From Hermatobates lingyangjiaoensis (taxonomy: Eukaryota > Arthropoda > Insecta > Hemiptera > Hermatobatidae), in assembly GCA_026182355.1 (NCBI GenBank), contig JAPFBL010000084.1:12859001-12923000 (forward strand): DNA of 64,000 nt. Direction: 5' to 3'. The notes under the pieces were generated by a model. It saw only the letters and a program-made list of their open reading frames with translations, did no database searches and had not been told where the DNA came from. Below, piece after piece: positions 58,761 through 64,000 of the stretch. The translations under genes were made by a program, and so were the position numbers. The stretch's first letter is position 1. Every line of letters begins with the position of its first letter.

Positions 58761-59067
58761 TTAGAATAATTTGACATATAAATATATTATATTATTGAAG
58801 TGACGACCTGAGTCTTACCGGACTCGTGCTTACCGTGGCAATGTCTGCTATGAGATTCTCTTTGTTAAATCAACTTCAGTTTTTCAGTTCTTTAGTCACT
58901 GTCCCGTCAAACTTTGTACCACCAACTGTCAGTGAATTTCTTACCTTTATATTACCTTTAGCTAAGCTTAATTTGGCATTTAATTATTAACATAATAGCT
59001 AATCCGACAGACGCTGTCCTGCCTTACCTATAAATATTCAATTCGAACCGGAATGAAAACTAAGATA
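58761..59067. other. No feature recognised
   Basis: Nothing seen between the minisatellite and the next F fragment. Confidence 0.5.
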
Positions 59068-59115
59068 AAAAACTCTGGAGTGACCTCAACTCAGCTTTAC
59101 TATGAGTAAACATAA
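59068..59115 (+). mobile_element. Family F head fragment
   Basis: CTCTGGAGTGACCTCAACTC and CTATGAGTAAACATAATATC match the first ~45 bases of family F; the rest is absent. Confidence 0.6.
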
Positions 59116-59343
59116 TATCAAACATGTTAACAACCAACTTATGTTTTGTTTGATTAGTCAAACACTTGTTCGACAACCGTCCATGACACCATGGAATTCA
59201 TGTGAAAATATGTTTGATTGGGATTATTTTTTTTACAATAAATGTAAAAAATCCAACCAGTAGAGTGATTTATTATTCTAAAAAGAAATTTTACTCTTTT
59301 TAGTATACAAGACGTTATTTATATCAGGTTTTGGAAGCCTATT

Positions 59344-59422
59344 GTAAGAAGGTCCCTTTGGTCCAGAGCAAAGCGCGTTGGACCTTTGATGTTAAGGTTG
59401 TGGGTTTGATTCCCATGAAATC
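59344..59422 (+). repeat. tRNA-like relic
   Basis: An A-box-like TGGTCCAGAGC, an anticodon-arm-like ACCTT/AAGGT hairpin with a seven-base loop, and a B-box-like GGTTTGATTCC occur in tRNA order and spacing. The acceptor strands do not pair. It is a tRNA pseudogene or an old SINE head. Confidence 0.4.
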
Positions 59423-59459
59423 CTCGTACGTTTTATTATTTATTCAGTACAGACAATGC

Positions 59460-60291
59460 ACAGTGGCAAGAAAACAAGCAAGATTGGTCATGGGGTAGTA
59501 ATGGAGTGATTAAGCGCCTCTAATAGCCTCTAACACTCAACACCGACTTTCGGCCTTCACGAGGCTACCCTGTTAACCTGCTATATGCAGGGAGAAACGA
59601 AAGAGGAGGAGAAGGTGATCAGGGGCTGGGCCTGGCCACCTTCCTTTCCCATCCTTCCTAATCCCCAAATCCCCTCCTTTTATCCCAGTAGGTGTTATGC
59701 GATCCGTGCCGAAGGATGGATGATACAGGGGTTTCTGTGTTATGAACGGAGCCTCAAGGGCACCAGGCGACCCCCTTGAGTAAATAGCCTTACTCCGCTC
59801 TGCCGGAGCGGACAAAATACCACCGATAGAGCTTCAGGGATTTTCCCCTGTAAGGAGAAGAAAGTCTGGAGACCATCCTCCGTAAGCGCAGAGGGTCCAA
59901 AAGCGCTAACTAGTGGGAACCTCCCACAAGTGCACCTGAGGACCCGAACAAGACCATCCCGAAGAAGGAGAAAGGAAGTTACCTTCTCCCGAAACACAGG
60001 GAGCCTGAATGGACATTATCAATGATGGTTTTTACAGATTCTGCAAAGAGGAAGAAACACCGTTGCACCTGCTGATAACTTGTAAGGCAACTTTGCTGCA
60101 GAGAGGCAGGTGCTTCGGGACACTCAACAAACCATAGAAAAACTTTTACCGCTGGAAGCAGCAAAAGTGCTGATCTTCTTGGAGGCGTTGAAGCAAACTG
60201 CTGGGGTACTTTAGTACAGAAGAGGGGATGTACAATAGTTTTTTTTTAAGACGCAGTGCTATAGTCACCCTCAAAAAAAAAAAAAAAAAAA
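59460..60291 (+). mobile_element. GC-rich LINE remnant with C-terminal knuckle and A-tail
   Basis: 60030-60115 reads YRFCKEEETPLHLLITCKAT and QRGRCFGTL, the C..C...H....C knuckle near the C-terminus of I/R1/jockey-group LINEs, with the first Cys replaced by Tyr. After a frameshift, AAKVLIFLEALKQTAGVL ends at a stop at 60209-60211. The 3' UTR ends in about 19 A (60273-60291). The 59460-60000 part is GC-rich without recognised coding and may be 5' UTR or interior. Confidence 0.65.
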
Positions 60292-60499
60292 GATCAGTCA
60301 TCGGAGTTATATAAGTATATAGATCAGAGAAGTACGACTAAGATGTATTAGTTTTAGGTACAATTTTCCAGGAATTATTAACCTTTTAAAGACGAATGCT
60401 AAGCATTCACATACAATGTTTTCAAAGATTTCTGCTTTTTAAAACAGTCTCCATTCTTTGAATGGTCAATTTCAGCTTACATAAATGATAGTTAAAAAA

Positions 60500-60830
60500 A
60501 CACGATTAAATATTCTTCATATACTTGAATCCTTCTATTATTCTTACTTAAATTCGTGATTATTTCCATTCTAAATTTCAGTTCGGATCGACTGACCTGG
60601 GTATCCAGGTACCCACATGAGAGTTAACTTTCGTTTACCGATCAGATTCAGATGAGAGCTCAGACCTTGACAAACTAATTTTGAATAAATAACCATTTCA
60701 GTACCACCTGACTTCCTGTTAAAATGTGTATTCTCAGCTGCCATGGACACATCTGGAGAATACACGTCAAATAAAACATTATTGCAAGCATTTTAACCTG
60801 AACTTTCCAATTTTTTCTCCCAGAGCTTTA
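60500..60830 (-). pseudogene. LINE RNase H relic
   Basis: Minus-strand pieces RIHILTGSQVVLKWLF (about 60738-60690) and GKRKLTLMWVPGYPG (about 60642-60598) correspond to the D-S-Q-A and L-x-W-V-P-G-H-x-G segments of LINE RNase H domains. The aspartate of DSQA is Gly and the His is Tyr, and stops intervene. It points opposite to the adjacent LINE remnant, so it is a separate insertion. Confidence 0.6.
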
Positions 60831-63800
60831 GAAAGGTTGAAATCTGTCCAATGATGTTTTCTTAATCATTTTTAACCCATAAGTACACCAGGCAAGAATA
60901 CCTTTTCGAAATCAGAAGTTGTGAATCAGAAAATCAGAATGCGGAATGCAATCTATTCAGCTATACAAATCATGACTCTAACTTCAAACATTAGGAATAA
61001 CTTTGGTAAAGAAGAATAACCCGCAAAAGTTTTTAATTCAGGACGGGGTGAAAAATGTTTGTTATTTTTGACGTGTAAGTACTGTGTAAGGATTATTACA
61101 CAGTCTAGTGAAAGTAACCCGACTACTCGTATGAGTAATCCAGTACACAAGAACTATTCTGATGGCCACGGGGATTTGTAACATATTTATCTGAATATAT
61201 CCAAAAATCATTAATGCAGCCATTAAAGAAACCACAACCTTTAAGAGTTGCATTCATAAAGACAATCCATTAACTCTTCTTTTTATCAACTAAGGCTTCA
61301 CAACATGTTCGATAAATTAAAACAGAATTAATGTTCAGTCAAGTAGAAGTTTGATACAACAGTTGGTATCAATTTGATTATTCAAACCAAAAGTAAAAAT
61401 ACAGCATACTGATTTTGTCACCCTTTCAGTAGTACGAGAACTATAATCCACAGACTGTGCATTGAATGATACCACTCTCTTCCTTATTAATTATAATTTC
61501 TTTAAAGCCACATTGCCTTCCTAATTTTTTTGAAAAAATAATACATTCATACTGCTTCATAAGAAATTAATTCGTTCCGGAAGCGGTTTCGTAAGAAGAG
61601 TATTTCGTAAAAGGAATGGTTAATTACATGTAAATAGCCTAATGCGTTCGAAGCCCCTAATGTCCAAAATCCACTTGATTAATTGAAATAAATAATATGT
61701 GTAACAACCAATATAATTGTTATACATATTATAATTGTAATAAACATAGAGATAAATTATAAAATTGAATAATAATAATACGTAATTATATGTAAAGTCA
61801 TTAATCCTTGGATTTGAGTGACTGAGTGGATGAACGGGAGGATTTAGTGGCAGGATACAGAGGAAAAGTAGACAAACTTTTCCTCACTGCAAAACTTACA
61901 CATATATACAGTACAAACACACGCGCACAACTTCCTTTAAACTTTAATTAAAATTAAGAATTGAAGAGAAAATTAATTTTATTACTTTTATCATTTTTTT
62001 TAACTTTTATAATCTTTACAGATATGTTTTTTTAACTTCAGAACTTTTATCATTTTTTTTTAATTTTCTGTTTTTTCCATTTTATTCCTTACTTGTTTCA
62101 ATTGCTATCATCTTCAGATTTTTTAGCTTTTTCCCTCAGGTTCATTTTTAGCAATAGTTGTTGCCTGACGTTTTGTGAAAAACCGATCCAAGGACGTTTG
62201 TGTTTGACGACTTTTAATAATTTTTCTGAAGGATGCAAGGCAGACGTCATCAAAGTGAGCGTTACCTGCCTAGTGAATACTTCTTCTAGTTTCCAATAAA
62301 TTCTGAAAGTTTATGGAATTTTGATAACATTTGTTTTATTTGTGCGGATGAAATAATGGATGCCTTCTCCTATCGTGCCAATAGTACAACGGTTTCGGCC
62401 ATATTCTTTCACGAGTACAGAAAACCACATCCCTTTTTCATACATGGTTATTATTCCATGTTTCTATGGATAAAAGAACTCTCTCCTTCTCAGAGAGATT
62501 GTCAATATTTTTCTTTGGACCTTTATTGAAAAAAAAATGTATGCACACGTAAACTTGAATAAGCACAAAAAATACTTTTCAAGTGAAGTGGCATGTAACT
62601 GAGACTGGATGGGATACTTTTGAAAACACAGATAGCCGTACTTCCTAGCCAATGAGAAATAGGTAGGCGGAAGAGATAAGTTCCTCCTTGTCTGAGGCAA
62701 TGCCCGGATCACACTGGACAGTAGGGGATTGGCGAATGTGTTGAAAAATTTGAGTGAGTCACTCTCAAACAAGATAAAATTCAGCGTTACTTATAAGCGT
62801 TATAATGAAGTGTTATAAAAAATCCTGAGATCTTAGAAAAATGTCAAGAAAAAAGAACCTTATATTTTAGAGGTATGTTACGTCTGAGAGCTGAAGAATC
62901 AAACACGCACTTTGATAATTTGGTCTTTCGTATGATGAAACAGAGTTCGTAAGATAAGGTACCTTTAAATTTTTAAAGTTTAAATTTTTAAATTGTTCTT
63001 TGCTCTATGCCAAAGATAACAAATTATTTGATTAAAATACTTCATTAAATAGAATCTCGATAAAGTATTTATGATGAAGTAATTGTAATTTCAATATTGT
63101 AATGACGGGGACAGGCAATCTGCAAAGATGACAACGTCAAACGTAGCAATGGCTTTGCTAATGAATACAAAATATACCATCCTTCATCTAAATGAACAAA
63201 CTGTCAACCTTGTTTATCTTCAAATTATCCACGCAGTAACTGACAGTTTTATAATTAAGTGTATGGTCACCAGAATATTAAACTAGGTCTTTGACCACCG
63301 CCCATAAGGACAGAGTTTCTTCAATATTGTTACCTTATTTATAGCTTTCTACCACCTTATAGTGCAGCAACCTCCGCACATTTGATAGTTTTGATATCAC
63401 AAAAACTTCTTGTAACAAGTTCGTTCTACTTATAAGAAAATTACGAGGTCATTCCACTTTGTTTGTTTGAAGTAGCGGAGTAGTGAGTTGTTTAGCATCC
63501 GATGAACCTGGAACCTGGTTGTAATGGACTGAACCTGAGATGGTTTGAAAAAAATTCTTAATTACCCTAGCTGAGTACAATAAACTAATTGTGAGTGAAT
63601 CACTTCTAAAACGACCTTCTCAGAACTTTTGCAAAATTAAAAGCTCTGTGAGTAGAAGAGTAGTCCATTGTCCAGTACTGCATTGTAATCAACATATTGG
63701 TGCTTTGATTCCTGCCATCCTTCAACTTTATTGTTCACTTGAGAGTGGTATGAAATTGTGTGCTAGACGATGGTGCTAGCACGCGATACAGTACTTGAAA

Positions 63801-64000
63801 ATGTGATTCCAAGTATTTCCTTTGTCTGTGACGATTTGGATCGGATAACCCAACATTTTGGTAAACAAATGTTGACATCGTGGATTAGTACTGTGCTTGT
63901 CACTGATACGAAACTTGATCAAGATGAATGAAATGTCCATACCTTTTGATGAAAATCTCATCCAAGTAACTGAACTAGATGGATGATCATGGAAAGAGTG
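60831..64000. other. No gene supported
   Basis: Frames of 60-100 codons (for example 62464-62772, minus) show no family I recognise. 61560-61640 has TTCGTAAG-type repeats reminiscent of an old transposon end, and 62640-62750 is slightly GC-richer. Confidence 0.45.

Noticed and set aside
62464..62772. 102-codon minus frame
   Set aside because: No conserved motif found; kept only as an unsupported frame.

Overview
This window looks like non-coding, repeat-dominated nuclear DNA of a metazoan, most likely an arthropod and perhaps an insect. The evidence is strong AT-richness, many dinucleotide microsatellites, no operons or ribosome binding sites, and a dense layer of decayed eukaryotic transposons: jockey/I/R1-type LINEs, Penelope-like elements (PLEs), a Helitron helicase, a hAT MITE and tRNA-derived SINEs. 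I cannot name the species. I found no complete, clearly functional host gene. Two open stretches look more gene-like than the rest: a possible internal exon at 5828-6084 (+) and a possible 3' exon with a signal-peptide-like segment at 45662-45843 (-). Neither was recognised.

Layout. 1-7.4 kb: AT-rich DNA with one 5'-truncated LINE (942-1868) whose insertion split a minus-strand reading frame. 7.4-14.3 kb: a tRNA-like relic, a Helitron helicase pseudogene, a PLE with reverse transcriptase and GIY-YIG endonuclease remains bracketed by inverted copies of its ORF start, a long fold-back element invaded by a LINE, and a second GIY-YIG relic. 15-17.2 kb: inverted repeats and another PLE with inverted arms carrying hammerhead-like motifs. 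19.7-21.7 kb: the best copy of an apparently uncharacterised ~1.9 kb repeat, here called family F. 23.4-25.8 kb: a shuffled direct duplication and a LINE. 26.8-29.3 kb: a decayed LINE with RNase H and a SINE. 31.3-35.2 kb: a cluster of (TA)n-flanked fold-back elements, PLE fragments, a LINE tail with a nested hAT MITE, and a SINE relic. 35-52 kb: mostly unexplained AT-rich DNA with one MITE, one internally deleted F copy, a GC-rich island (about 44.7-45.2 kb) and two SINEs, one with a clean target-site duplication. 52.6-59.1 kb: two further long F copies and two end fragments, a LINE nested in F, and a higher-order minisatellite. 59.3-60.9 kb: a tRNA-like relic and two LINE remnants.

The most interesting signals are three. 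First, hammerhead-ribozyme-like cores recur in the PLE ends and in the (TA)n-flanked fold-back elements, several with matching stem I arms. Second, family F occurs as four long copies plus two fragments, and one copy preserves the empty site of a LINE insertion found in another. Third, a minisatellite is built of 86 bp units, each made of two diverged 43 bp monomers. All relationships were judged by eye; no alignment or database search was run.
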